From Verrucomicrobiota bacterium (GTDB lineage: Bacteria; Verrucomicrobiota; Verrucomicrobiia; Limisphaerales; J093): a stretch of DNA of 64,000 nt. Below the pieces are notes generated by a model that was given only the letters and a program-made list of their open reading frames with translations, was not told the origin of the DNA and ran no database searches. Every line of letters begins with the position of its first letter. Within the stretch, counting starts at the first letter, position 1. Position numbers and translations under genes: made by a program. Shown piece by piece: positions 7,528-15,181 of this stretch. The stretch is from contig JAKQDD010000118.1 in assembly GCA_029556615.1 (NCBI GenBank), positions 1-64,000 of the forward strand. Direction: 5' to 3'.

Positions 7528-8148
7528 TTACGGTGCGGCGCAGCGGACGAAGTTCTGGAGGAGCCGGAGCCCGACGGTCTGGCTTTTTTCCGGATGGAAC
7601 TGGGTGGCGAAGATGTTGTTGTGCCAGATGGCGGAGGCGAAGCGCTCGCCGTGGGTGGTCGAGGCGGCGACGACGGCGGGGTTGGTGGGGACGGGGTAGA
7701 AGCTATGGACGAAGTAGACGTAGCTGCCGGAGGGGATGCCGTGGAAGAGGGGGCAATCGGGGCGGGTGATTTCGATTTGGTTCCACCCGATCTGGGGCAC
7801 TTTGAGTCCGGGGCGATCGGCGAATCGGACGACCCTGCCTTCGAGGAGGGCGAGTCCGGGGGCGCGGCTTTGGAACTCCTCGCTTCGTTCGAAGAGCGCC
7901 TGGTAGCCGACGCAGATGCCGAGGAAAGGCCGGCCGGTGTTGACGAAGGCCGGGATGGCGTCATGGAGGTTCTGGCGTCGGATTGCGTTGAGGCAGTCAT
8001 CGAAGGCACCGACGCCTGGCAGGACGAGGGCGTGGGCATCGTCCAGCTGTTCGGGCCGGCTGGCGAGTTGGACCCGGGCACCGACGTGGACCAGGGCTTT
8101 ATGGACGCTGCGGAGGTTGCCGGCGCCGTAGTCGATGAGCGCAATCAC
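7528..8148 (-). CDS. hisH: imidazole glycerol phosphate synthase, glutaminase subunit HisH
   Basis: This 206-residue class I glutamine amidotransferase has the HisH start IALIDYGAGNLRSV, the oxyanion loop LPGVGAFD, nucleophile Cys79 in GICVGYQ (commonly GICLGMQ), and His185/Glu187 in TQFHPEKSQ. It hydrolyses glutamine and passes ammonia to HisF to make imidazole glycerol phosphate and AICAR in histidine biosynthesis. No hisF or other his gene is adjacent, so the pathway is dispersed; a PHP-type phosphatase that could be histidinol phosphatase occurs at 42595-43398. Full length for the family. It is convergent with the CarH-like gene, and its upstream region consists of repeat copy B, only 14 bp before the ATG, so its promoter must lie in or beyond the repeat. 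Confidence 0.95.
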   Translation of the reverse strand: MIALIDYGAGNLRSVHKALVHVGARVQLASRPEQLDDAHALVLPGVGAFDDCLNAIRRQNLHDAIPAFVNTGRPFLGICVGYQALFERSEEFQSRAPGLALLEGRVVRFADRPGLKVPQIGWNQIEITRPDCPLFHGIPSGSYVYFVHSFYPVPTNPAVVAASTTHGERFASAIWHNNIFATQFHPEKSQTVGLRLLQNFVRCAAP

Positions 8149-8162
8149 GGGGGGAGTATAGG

Positions 8163-8342
8163 CCAGAGTCCTCGACTGGTGGAAGTCGATGCGATTAGGT
8201 CAAGTTTGGGGCTCTGTTGTTCCAGGCCTCCCCTTCCTCCGTCGAGGACTCTGATGAGCGAGGCGCGGAGGCAGGGTGCCCCGCTGCCCCCCACGGTTCC
8301 TGTGGACTGCATGTTTCATTGGTCTAAGGCGCGCCTCGCTAG
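8163..8342 (+). repeat. CTAG-bounded double-palindrome element, copy B (full length)
   Basis: This 180-bp copy runs from CCAGAGTCCTCGAC (first CTAG changed to CCAG) to GCGCCTCGCTAG. Left arms are AGAGTCCTCGA and TCGAGGACTCT; right arms are AGCGAGGCGCG and CGCGCCTCGCT. The loop of the left palindrome is diverged (AGTCGATGCGATTAGG) compared with A, E, F and G. It fills the gap between rlmN and hisH. Confidence 0.85.
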
Positions 8343-8354
8343 GGGTGAAGGAAG

Positions 8355-9485
8355 TCAGGCGTTTCCGGCCTCGGCTCGGAGGCGGAGCTGGCCGCAGGCG
8401 GCGTCGATGTCATGTCCTTTTTCGCGGCGGAGGGTGGCGTTGATCCCGCGGGCTTGGAGGGCTTCGAGGAAGGCCTGTTGGGTGTTGTCGTCGGGGCGCT
8501 GCCAGGGGAGGGTTGGGACGTGGTTATAGGGGATGAGATTGACCTTGGCGTGGACGCGGCGTGCGAGGTCGGCCAGCGGTGGGACGTGGGCGAGGTCGTC
8601 ATTGACTCCGGCGATCAGGAGGTACTCGAAGGTCAGGAGGCGGCCTTTGCGGGCCACGTAGAACTCGCAGGCGGCCATCAGTTCCCGGATAGGGTATTTG
8701 CGGTTGACGGGCATGAGGCGAGAACGGACGGGGTCAGTGGCGCCGTGGAGGGAGACGGCGAGCTGGAGCTGGAGGGGTTCTTCGGCGAGGCGGCGGATTT
8801 GGGGGCAGAGGCCGCTGGTTGAGACGGTGATGCGGCGGGCGCCAATTCGGCCGCCCCAGGGGGCGTTCAGGATGCGCAGCGCCTTGAGGAGGGGGTCGTA
8901 GTTGGCGAGCGGCTCGCCCATGCCCATGATGACGAGGTTATCGACGAGGCGCTCGCGAGGAGAGGCGGCATCGGCGGGCGCGGGGTTGGCGGCATGCCAG
9001 CGCTCGGCGGCGAGGACTTGGTCGACGATCTCCTCGACGCCGAGGTTGCGTTTCCATCCCTGGAGGCCGCTGGCGCAGAACGCGCAGCCGTAGGCGCAAC
9101 CGACCTGGGTTGAGACGCAGAGCGTGCGGCGGTCGCTTTCTTCGCCGCAGAGGGCGGGGTTGGCGGGGATGAGAACGCTCTCGATGAGCGCGCCGTCGGC
9201 GAGGCGCCAGAGGAACTTCTGGGTATGATCTGGGGACCCCTGGTGTGCGACGAGGGTGATGGGGTCGAGGGCGAAGTTGTGTCGGAGGCGCTCCCTCAGG
9301 CGGAGGGGGAGGTTGGACATGGCGGTCCAATCCGTGGCGCGATGGACGTAGAGCCACTCGACGACCTGGCTGGCGCGGTAGGCGGGTTCCTGCCAATTCT
9401 GGAATTCGGCCTGGAGCTCCTCGAGGGTTTGGGAACGGACATCGCGCAGGCGTGGGGCGGGTGGGATGGGGGAGGGTTCGCTCAC
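8355..9485 (-). CDS. rlmN: 23S rRNA (adenine2503-C2)/tRNA (adenine37-C2) methyltransferase RlmN
   Basis: A radical SAM protein of 376 residues from the GTG at 9485, whose GTGA overlaps the glgP stop by 4 bp; longer in-frame starts lie inside glgP. Features: N-terminal helical domain (EAYRASQVVEWLY-like), the 4Fe-4S motif CAYGCAFC, the GMGEPLANYD and STSGLCPQIRRLA segments, and the C-terminal VNLIPYNHVP with the family's conserved tail ending in the Cys of DIDAACGQL. RlmN methylates A2503 in the ribosomal peptidyl transferase centre and A37 in some tRNAs through a methyl-cysteine intermediate. Translational coupling to a glycogen phosphorylase is unusual functionally and is probably accidental co-expression. 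Confidence 0.95.
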   Translation of the reverse strand: MSEPSPIPPAPRLRDVRSQTLEELQAEFQNWQEPAYRASQVVEWLYVHRATDWTAMSNLPLRLRERLRHNFALDPITLVAHQGSPDHTQKFLWRLADGALIESVLIPANPALCGEESDRRTLCVSTQVGCAYGCAFCASGLQGWKRNLGVEEIVDQVLAAERWHAANPAPADAASPRERLVDNLVIMGMGEPLANYDPLLKALRILNAPWGGRIGARRITVSTSGLCPQIRRLAEEPLQLQLAVSLHGATDPVRSRLMPVNRKYPIRELMAACEFYVARKGRLLTFEYLLIAGVNDDLAHVPPLADLARRVHAKVNLIPYNHVPTLPWQRPDDNTQQAFLEALQARGINATLRREKGHDIDAACGQLRLRAEAGNA

Positions 9486-11665
9486 GGGGAGGCGGGGATG
9501 GGATCGGCGGTCGATGGGGCGGGGCGGGTCTGGGGCTGGGGGAGGTAGTAACGGGTGACGTATTGCTGGACCATGCGCCAGGTATTGTATTGCGGGGCGA
9601 CGGTGGCCATGGCGCGGCGGATTTTGTGGATCCACTGGCGTGGGATGCCGTTGGCGTCGCGGTTGAAGAAGCAGGGGATGACCTCTTCATTGAGGACCTG
9701 GGCGAGGTTTTCGCCGTCGCGGCGGTCCTGTTCTTCGATGGAGTCGGGGTGGGAATCCTCGCCGATGGCGAAGCCATTGGTGCCGTCGTAGGCTTCGCGC
9801 CACCAGCCATCGAGGATGCTGAGGTTGAGGCCGCCGTGGGGGGCGGTTTTCATGCCGCTGGTTCCGCTGGCTTCGAGGGGCCGGCGCGGGTTGTTGAGCC
9901 AGACATCACAGCCGGCGACCATTTGGCGGGCGATGTGCATGTCGTAGTTTTCGATGAACACGAGGTGGCCCTGGAGTTCGCTGTAGCGGGAGAGGTGAAT
10001 GATCTGCTGGATGAAGCGTTTGCCGTCATCGTCGCGGGGGTGGGCTTTGCCGGCGAAGATGAACTGGATGGGACGGGTTGGGTCCTTGACGAGCTCGACG
10101 ATGTGGGCGAGCTGCTGGAAGACGAGAGGTGCGCGCTTATAGGTGGCGAAGCGACGGGCGAAGCCGATGGTCAGGGCGTCGACGTTGAGCAGGTGATCGA
10201 AGGCGATGAAGTCGCTGCGGCCGAGTCGCTCGCCCTGGAGGAGGAGGCGGCGGCGGGTGAACTCGACCAATTCGCGCCGGAGGGTGTAGCGGAGAGCCCA
10301 GAGCTCCTCGTCGGTGACGAACTGGGGATCGAGGATGCGCTGCCAGAACTCGGGGGTATTGACATTGCGTTCCCAGTCGCAGCCGAGTTTTCGCTTCCAG
10401 AACGTGCGAACGGTTCCCTTCATCCAGCCCAGGAGGTGGACGCCGTTGGTGACATGGCCGATGGGGACTTCGGCGGCGGTGCGGTCGGGGAAGAGAGGCT
10501 GCCACATGCGGCGGCTGACCTGGCCATGGAGCTCGCTGACGCCGTTGGCGGCGCGGGCGGTTTTGAGGGCGAGGACGGTCATGCAGAACGGCTCGCGTTC
10601 ATTGGCGGGGTCGAGGCGGCCGAGGCCGAGGAGGTCGGCCTGGTGCACCTTGATCTGGCGGAAGAGCCGGTGCATGGCGAAGTGCATGAGGTCGGGGCTG
10701 AACCGGTCATGGCCGGCCTCGACGGGGGTATGGGTGGTGAAGAGGCACTGCTGGCGGGTTGCGGCGAGGGCGGCCTCGAAGGTCATGCCCTCGGCCATGC
10801 GCTCGCGGATGAGTTCGAGCACGAGGAAGGCGGCGTGGCCTTCGTTGAGATGGAACACGGACGGGGTGATGCCCAGGGCGCGGAGGAGGCGGACGCCGCC
10901 GACGCCGAGGACGATTTCCTGCATGACGCGGGTGGTGGCATCGCCGCCGTAGACGCGCAGGGTGAGATCGCGGTAGTGGGGTTCGTTTTCGGGGAGGTTG
11001 GTATCGAGCAAGTAGACCGAGGCGCGGCCGACATTGACGCGCCAGGCCTGGAAGGCGACCTGGCTGGTGGCGACGCCGACGTGACCGATGAGGGGTTCGC
11101 CGCGGGCGTTGAGGACCGGCTCGATGGGCAGGTTTTTCGGATTGAGGAGTGTGTAGTATTCGGTCTGCCAGTTATCCGGGTTGATCGCCTGCATGAAGTA
11201 CCCCTCGCGATAGAACAGGCTGACGCCGACGAATCCCAGGCCGAGGTCGCTGGCGGCCTTGGTGTGGTCGCCGGCGAGCATCCCCAGTCCTCCGGCGGCG
11301 ATGGGGAGCGTCTCGTGGAAGCCGAACTCGGCGCTGAAGTAGGCGACGGGGTGGGTGGCGAACTGGGGGGCGTGGGCAGCGGCCCAGGTGTCAGGCGCTT
11401 CGAGGTAGCGGTCGAAACTCTGGAGGATCTTCTGGACCCGGCGGGCCATGGCGGCGTCCTGGAGGCGGACGCGGAGCTCGTAATCGGAGACCTCGTGGAG
11501 GATGGCGACAGCGTTATGGAACATGTTCCGCCAGCCGCGTGGGGAGAGCTCCTGGAAGAGGTCTTGAGCCTCCTGATCCCAGGTCCACCAGAGGTTTCGG
11601 GCCAGGCGATTGAGGCCCACGACCATGTCGTTGATTTCGCTCGGTGCGATTGGATTGAGTGTCAT
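9482..11665 (-). CDS. glgP: alpha-glucan (glycogen) phosphorylase
   Basis: This 727-residue protein is the shorter glgP type with an N-terminal DUF3417 domain (LNRLARNLWWTWDQEAQDLF). It continues with YFSAEFGFHETLPIAAGGLG, LNEGHAAF, FTTHTPVEAGHDRF and the PLP segment EASGTSGMKTAPHGGLNLS, whose Lys should form the Schiff base. It releases alpha-glucose-1-phosphate from glycogen or maltodextrins. The length fits archaeal/bacterial alpha-glucan phosphorylases rather than the 810-residue E. coli GlgP. It overlaps rlmN by 4 bp, and lies downstream of rlmI in the same direction with a 78-bp gap. Carbohydrate context in the window also includes a GH65 phosphorylase and a CBM48 remnant. Confidence 0.93.
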   Translation of the reverse strand: MTLNPIAPSEINDMVVGLNRLARNLWWTWDQEAQDLFQELSPRGWRNMFHNAVAILHEVSDYELRVRLQDAAMARRVQKILQSFDRYLEAPDTWAAAHAPQFATHPVAYFSAEFGFHETLPIAAGGLGMLAGDHTKAASDLGLGFVGVSLFYREGYFMQAINPDNWQTEYYTLLNPKNLPIEPVLNARGEPLIGHVGVATSQVAFQAWRVNVGRASVYLLDTNLPENEPHYRDLTLRVYGGDATTRVMQEIVLGVGGVRLLRALGITPSVFHLNEGHAAFLVLELIRERMAEGMTFEAALAATRQQCLFTTHTPVEAGHDRFSPDLMHFAMHRLFRQIKVHQADLLGLGRLDPANEREPFCMTVLALKTARAANGVSELHGQVSRRMWQPLFPDRTAAEVPIGHVTNGVHLLGWMKGTVRTFWKRKLGCDWERNVNTPEFWQRILDPQFVTDEELWALRYTLRRELVEFTRRRLLLQGERLGRSDFIAFDHLLNVDALTIGFARRFATYKRAPLVFQQLAHIVELVKDPTRPIQFIFAGKAHPRDDDGKRFIQQIIHLSRYSELQGHLVFIENYDMHIARQMVAGCDVWLNNPRRPLEASGTSGMKTAPHGGLNLSILDGWWREAYDGTNGFAIGEDSHPDSIEEQDRRDGENLAQVLNEEVIPCFFNRDANGIPRQWIHKIRRAMATVAPQYNTWRMVQQYVTRYYLPQPQTRPAPSTADPIPASP

Positions 11666-11743
11666 TTCAAGGGGCGGGGACTGTAGACAGTGGAGTTGGC
11701 CGGGGCAAACAGAAATGCGGGGCGCGCGGGGGTGCGGGGGGGG

Positions 11744-12979
11744 TCAAGGATCGACGCGGGTCCAGAGGACTTTGAGGTATCGGCTTTCGGGGCAATTGGA
11801 GAGGACGGGGTGATCGGGCCCGGCGCCGGTGCGATCGAGGAACTGGAGGCGTCGTCCGCTGCGGTGGGCGGCGCGGGCGACGAGGCTTTCGAATTCTTCC
11901 GCGGGCAAGAGGCCGGAGCAGGAGCAGGTGACGAAGAGGCCGCCGGGGTCGACGAGGCTGAGGGCGAGGCGGTTGAGGTCTTCGTACTTGCGGCGGCCGT
12001 CCTCGGTTTCCTCGCGGCTGAGGACGAGCTTGGGCGGATCGAGCACGACAGCGCCCCAGCGGCGTTGGTTCCGCTGCATCTGGCGGGCGTAGGCGAAGGC
12101 GTCGCAGTGGACCCAGTTGATGCGGGCCTGATTGAGGTTGGCGTTGCGTCGCGCCTGGGCGATGGCGGTCTCGTCGAGGTCGACGCCGGTGACGGACTCG
12201 GTGCGTGCGAGGACGGCGGCGGCGAGGGCGAAGCCGCCGGTATAGCAGCAGAGGTCGAGCACGGTGCGTCCGCGGACCCAGCCGGCCCATTGGCGCCGGT
12301 TCTCGCGCTGGTCGCAGAAGAAGCCGGTCTTATGCCCTTGGACGAAGTCGATTTCGTAGCGGACGCCGTGTTCGCGGACGCGGACGCTGCGGACGGAATC
12401 GGAGAGGGCTTGGGGCTGGGGGAGGCCTTCGATGCGGGCGATGCGCGGATCGGTTTCGACGACGGCGCGGCGGGTATGCAAGCGGGCGTGGAGGTGGGGG
12501 ATCCAGGAGCGGAGCCTGCGGAAGACGCCGAGGCTGTGGGTCTCGATGCTGAGGACGTCGTCGAATCGGTCGACGACGAGTCCGCTCAATCCGTCGCCAT
12601 CGGAGTGGACGACGCGGAAGGCGTTGGTGTGGGCTGGCAGGTCGAGCCAGTCGAGGCGGAGCTGCAGCGCGCGATCGAGCCGTTGGAGGAAGATCTCCTC
12701 GCCCACGGCTTGGGGGCCGTGGTGGACCATGCGCAGGGGGACGCGGGCACGGGGGTTGTAGAGCCCAGCGCCGAAGGGGTGCCCCTGTTTGTCGTAGACA
12801 TGGACCAGGTCTCCCGGGCGGGCGTCCGGGGAGGCGGTCTTCAGCATGGACGGGAAGAGGCAGGGGTGGAAGCTGAAGGTCCGCAACTGCACCCAGGGTG
12901 TCCGGCGGGAGGCTGCCGGGGGGGCGGGGTCGCCGGCGGGGTCCGGCGTCGACGGCGCGGATTCGGGGACGTCGGTCAT
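11744..12979 (-). CDS. class I SAM-dependent rRNA methyltransferase, RlmI-like
   Basis: This 411-residue protein shows an N-terminal PUA-like domain (PCLFPSML, PGDLVHVYDKQGHPFGAGLY), a linker domain with DGDGLSGLVVDRFDD, and a Rossmann methyltransferase with VLDLCCYTGGFALAAA, GVDLDETAI, VVLDPPKLV and the catalytic-type CSCSG. This order matches 23S rRNA m5C1962 methyltransferase RlmI/YccW and relatives. The first about 25 residues are Pro/Ala-rich and may be flexible. Its ATG overlaps the thrS stop (ATGA), so it is translationally coupled to thrS and shares whatever controls the thrS leader. Target site on rRNA is inferred from family only. Confidence 0.88.
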   Translation of the reverse strand: MTDVPESAPSTPDPAGDPAPPAASRRTPWVQLRTFSFHPCLFPSMLKTASPDARPGDLVHVYDKQGHPFGAGLYNPRARVPLRMVHHGPQAVGEEIFLQRLDRALQLRLDWLDLPAHTNAFRVVHSDGDGLSGLVVDRFDDVLSIETHSLGVFRRLRSWIPHLHARLHTRRAVVETDPRIARIEGLPQPQALSDSVRSVRVREHGVRYEIDFVQGHKTGFFCDQRENRRQWAGWVRGRTVLDLCCYTGGFALAAAVLARTESVTGVDLDETAIAQARRNANLNQARINWVHCDAFAYARQMQRNQRRWGAVVLDPPKLVLSREETEDGRRKYEDLNRLALSLVDPGGLFVTCSCSGLLPAEEFESLVARAAHRSGRRLQFLDRTGAGPDHPVLSNCPESRYLKVLWTRVDP

Positions 12980-14841
12980 GGGGCTGCGGCCGGGGTGGTT
13001 GCGCGCCGCTCGCGGATCGTCTGGAGGAGTTCGGCGATCACGGCGTCGCGGGGTCGGACGCCCTGGTTGCCTTTGCCGTGGGTGCGGACGGCGAGGGCGT
13101 TGGCTTCCTGTTCTTTGGGGCCGACGACGAGCATGGTATGGACGCGGCGTTCTTCGGCGCGGAGGATCCGGCCCTGGAGCTTGTCGTTGCTGAACTCCCA
13201 GTCGGCGCGGACCTGCTGGGAGCGCAGTTCGTCGACGATGCTGCGGGCGTAGGGGATTTGTTGTTCGGTGACGGGGAGGACGCGGACCTGGTCGGGAGCG
13301 AGCCAGAGGGGGAAATTGCCGGCGTAATGCTCGATGAGGAAGCCGATAAAGCGCTCGTGGGTGCCGAGGGGCGCGCGATGGATGCAGAGGGGGGTTTTGT
13401 CGGTGTTATCGCGGTCGCGATAGACGAGGCCGAAGCGTTTGGGGACGGCGAAGTCGACCTGGTTGGTGGCGATGGTGAATTCGCGGCCGATGGCGCTCCA
13501 GACCTGGACATCGATTTTGGGTCCGTAGAACGCGGCTTCGTTGGGGACCTCGACGAAGTTGATGCCGCTTTCCTGGAGCACGCGGCGGACCATGTCCTCG
13601 GTCTGCACCCAGAGGGCGGGTTCATCCACGAATTTCTGTCCCAGGCGGGCGGGGTCATGGGTGCTGAAGCGCATGACGTACTTTTCGAGCCCGAAGATTT
13701 TGAAGTACTTAAGGTACATGGCGTTGACCGCCTGGAACTCCTCGGCGAACTGGTCGGGGGTGCAGTAGATATGGGCGTCGTTCATCTGGAGCGACCGGAC
13801 GCGCATGAGCCCGAAGAGTTCGCCGGATTGTTCGTATCGGTAGCAAGTGCCGTACTCGGCCAGGCGGAGCGGCATGTCGCGGTAGCTGCGCGGTTCGGCG
13901 GCGAAGATCCGGTGGTGATGCGGGCAGTTCATCGCCTTGAGGTAATAGCGATCCTCGGTCTGGCCCTCCTCGGCGTGGAGCTCCATGGGGGGGAACATGG
14001 ACTCGGCGTAGTAGGGGAGGTGGCCGGAGGTGCGGTACATTTTTTCCCGGGCCAGGTGGGGTGTGCGGACGCGGACGTAGCCGGCGGCGAACTCGGTTTC
14101 CTTGGCGAGCTTTTCGAGTTCTTCGACCAGGACGGTGCCTCTGGGGAGCCAGAGGGGGAGGCCGGGTCCGACGTACTCGGCGTCCATCATGAAGAGGCCC
14201 ATCTCGGTGCCGATCTTGCGGTGGTCGCGGCGTTTGGCTTCCTCCTGCATTTTGAGCCAGGCGTCGAGCTCGGTTTTGTTTTTGAAGGCGACGCCGTAGA
14301 CGCGCTGGAGCTGGGGGTTGTGTTCGTCGCCCTTGTAGTAGGCGCTGGCGACGGTGGTGAGCTTGAAGGCGCCGATGTTGCCGGTGCGGAGGACATGGGG
14401 TCCGGCGCAGAGGTCGATGAAATCGCCATTGCGGTAGTAGGAGATGGGCTCGTCCTCGGGGATGGTCTGGAGGATATCGAGCTTGAACTTGCTGGAGACG
14501 GGCCGGTCGCCGAGGGCACCGAGCCGGCCCCGGGAGGCGTCGGCGATGGCTTGGGCCCGGGTGACGACGCTGCGTTCGAACACCTGGTTCTCCTTGATGA
14601 TGCGTTTCATTTCCGCTTCGAGCGCGGGGAAATCTTCGGGCGTGATGCGGTGTTCGAGTTCGACGTCGTAGTAGAAACCCGCTTCGACGGGCGGGCCGGC
14701 GGCGAACTGGGCATCGGGCCAGAGGCGGGCGATGGCGGTGGCGAGGACATGGGCGCAGGAGTGGCGGAGCCGTTCGAGGTCGGTCATCCGGTGGCGTTCC
14801 TCGAGGGACTTGCGGTCGGTTTGTGGTGCGTTGCTTTCCAT
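12976..14841 (-). CDS. thrS: threonyl-tRNA synthetase lacking the N-terminal TGS domain
   Basis: ThrRS charges tRNA-Thr. The 621-residue protein has the N2 editing domain (HSCAH at 28-32, GFYYDVE), class II motif 2 region (YRYEQSGELFGLMRVRSLQM), the zinc ligands in MNCPHHH, NDAHIYCTP and LGTHERF, and an anticodon-binding domain (VRVLPVTEQQIPYARSIVDE). The E. coli enzyme starts its HSCAH about 40 residues later because of a preceding TGS (N1) domain; here that domain is absent, and upstream DNA cannot supply it because a terminator lies there. Upstream is a candidate attenuator with a Thr-containing leader peptide. The stop overlaps the downstream methyltransferase gene. Identification is certain; the missing TGS is directly visible. 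Confidence 0.96.
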   Translation of the reverse strand: MESNAPQTDRKSLEERHRMTDLERLRHSCAHVLATAIARLWPDAQFAAGPPVEAGFYYDVELEHRITPEDFPALEAEMKRIIKENQVFERSVVTRAQAIADASRGRLGALGDRPVSSKFKLDILQTIPEDEPISYYRNGDFIDLCAGPHVLRTGNIGAFKLTTVASAYYKGDEHNPQLQRVYGVAFKNKTELDAWLKMQEEAKRRDHRKIGTEMGLFMMDAEYVGPGLPLWLPRGTVLVEELEKLAKETEFAAGYVRVRTPHLAREKMYRTSGHLPYYAESMFPPMELHAEEGQTEDRYYLKAMNCPHHHRIFAAEPRSYRDMPLRLAEYGTCYRYEQSGELFGLMRVRSLQMNDAHIYCTPDQFAEEFQAVNAMYLKYFKIFGLEKYVMRFSTHDPARLGQKFVDEPALWVQTEDMVRRVLQESGINFVEVPNEAAFYGPKIDVQVWSAIGREFTIATNQVDFAVPKRFGLVYRDRDNTDKTPLCIHRAPLGTHERFIGFLIEHYAGNFPLWLAPDQVRVLPVTEQQIPYARSIVDELRSQQVRADWEFSNDKLQGRILRAEERRVHTMLVVGPKEQEANALAVRTHGKGNQGVRPRDAVIAELLQTIRERRATTPAAAP

Positions 14842-14860
14842 AGGTGATGCGGGTCATGCC

Positions 14861-14900
14861 AAAAAAAACGCCTCGAACCGTCGGTATCCAGTGCGAGGCG
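14861..14900 (-). terminator. intrinsic terminator/attenuator in the thrS leader
   Basis: On the minus strand CGCCTCG (14900-14894), an 18-nt loop and CGAGGCG (14875-14869) form a 7-bp stem followed directly by eight T residues (14868-14861). It ends 20 bp before the thrS ATG, with no same-strand gene upstream apart from the short leader ORF, so it must act within the thrS transcript. Readthrough would be required for thrS expression. Confidence 0.75.
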
Positions 14901-14903
14901 GAG

Positions 14904-14927
14904 GCGTCCACGGCAGGCCGTGGACGC
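14904..14927 (-). promoter_or_regulatory. perfect 11-bp hairpin in the thrS leader
   Basis: GCGTCCACGGC and GCCGTGGACGC are separated by two bases, making a very stable hairpin in the leader RNA. The first arm begins at the stop codon of the leader ORF and therefore would be masked by a ribosome at the Thr codons or at the stop. It sits just before the terminator stem, the position expected for a pause or protector hairpin in attenuation. The exact antiterminator pairing could not be resolved by eye. Confidence 0.6.
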
Positions 14928-14980
14928 TATGGCGTCGTGGTCATGTCCTTTTTCGGCAAACGGTCCCGCATGGGGGGCAT
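14927..14980 (-). CDS. candidate thrS leader peptide with three consecutive Thr codons
   Basis: The ORF encodes MPPMRDRLPKKDMTTTP (17 aa), with ACC ACG ACG just before Pro and the TAG stop. An internal ATG gives MRDRLPKKDMTTTP. Upstream CAGG lies 5 bp before the first ATG, a weak ribosome site. The ORF is followed at once by an 11-bp hairpin and then a T-tailed terminator before thrS. Leader peptides rich in the cognate amino acid control amino-acid operons and pheST in enterobacteria; thrS is normally controlled by translational autoregulation or T-box elements. Ribosome stalling on uncharged tRNA-Thr could relieve termination. This is inferred; three Thr codons by chance in a 17-codon ORF is possible. 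Confidence 0.5.
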   Translation of the reverse strand: MPPMRDRLPKKDMTTTP

Positions 14981-15013
14981 CGTACCTGAGATGCGTCCTG
15001 TGGCAATGAGAAA

Positions 15014-15098
15014 CCCGGATCCCAAATCCGCGCGTTAGCGTCCCTTGCGGCTCAACTTCCTGGGCTTGACCAGACGCCTTGAGCCGCCCAGTCCGGGG
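15014..15098 (-). repeat. palindromic repeat family II, copy 1
   Basis: On the minus strand this reads CCCCGGACTGGGCGGCTCAA, then a nested palindrome with outer arms GCGGCTCAA/TTGAGCCGC and inner CTGG/CCAG, then GGACGCTAACGCGCGGATTT and ends ATCCGGG. It matches 17152-17240 over about 75 bp with changes mostly in loops. It sits upstream of the thrS leader in the same orientation and may be part of the thrS 5' region or promoter boundary. Confidence 0.75.
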
Positions 15099-15115
15099 TT
15101 TTTGCGGATTTGAAA

Positions 15116-15134
15116 GCCCGCCCCCGGGGCGGGC
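15116..15134. terminator. perfect GC palindrome, possible terminator hairpin
   Basis: GCCCGCCCC, one C, then GGGGCGGGC is a perfect 9-bp inverted repeat. No T-run follows on the plus strand; it is in intergenic scrap between thrS and the HEAT stump. It may be a factor-independent terminator of the HEAT gene direction or a REP-like palindrome. Confidence 0.4.
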
Positions 15135-15157
15135 CCATTCCCTCCAAACCCTATAGC

Positions 15158-15179
15158 GCCCGCCCGCCAGCGGGCGGGC
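15158..15179. repeat. perfect 10-bp stem immediately before the group II intron end
   Basis: GCCCGCCCGC, CA, GCGGGCGGGC forms a 10-bp stem that ends two bases before the GTGTGCC 5' end of the intron fragment. Class C group II introns insert directly after terminator-like hairpins, so this is a fitting insertion target. Confidence 0.6.
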
Positions 15180-15181
15180 AT

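Noticed and set aside
9452-11686. 744-codon plus-strand frame opposite glgP
   Set aside because: Antisense shadow of a conserved phosphorylase; no recognisable domains.
14842-15000. T-box riboswitch in front of thrS
   Set aside because: No T-box core (AGGGUGGNACCGCG-like) or specifier loop was found; the leader ORF with hairpins explains the terminator better.
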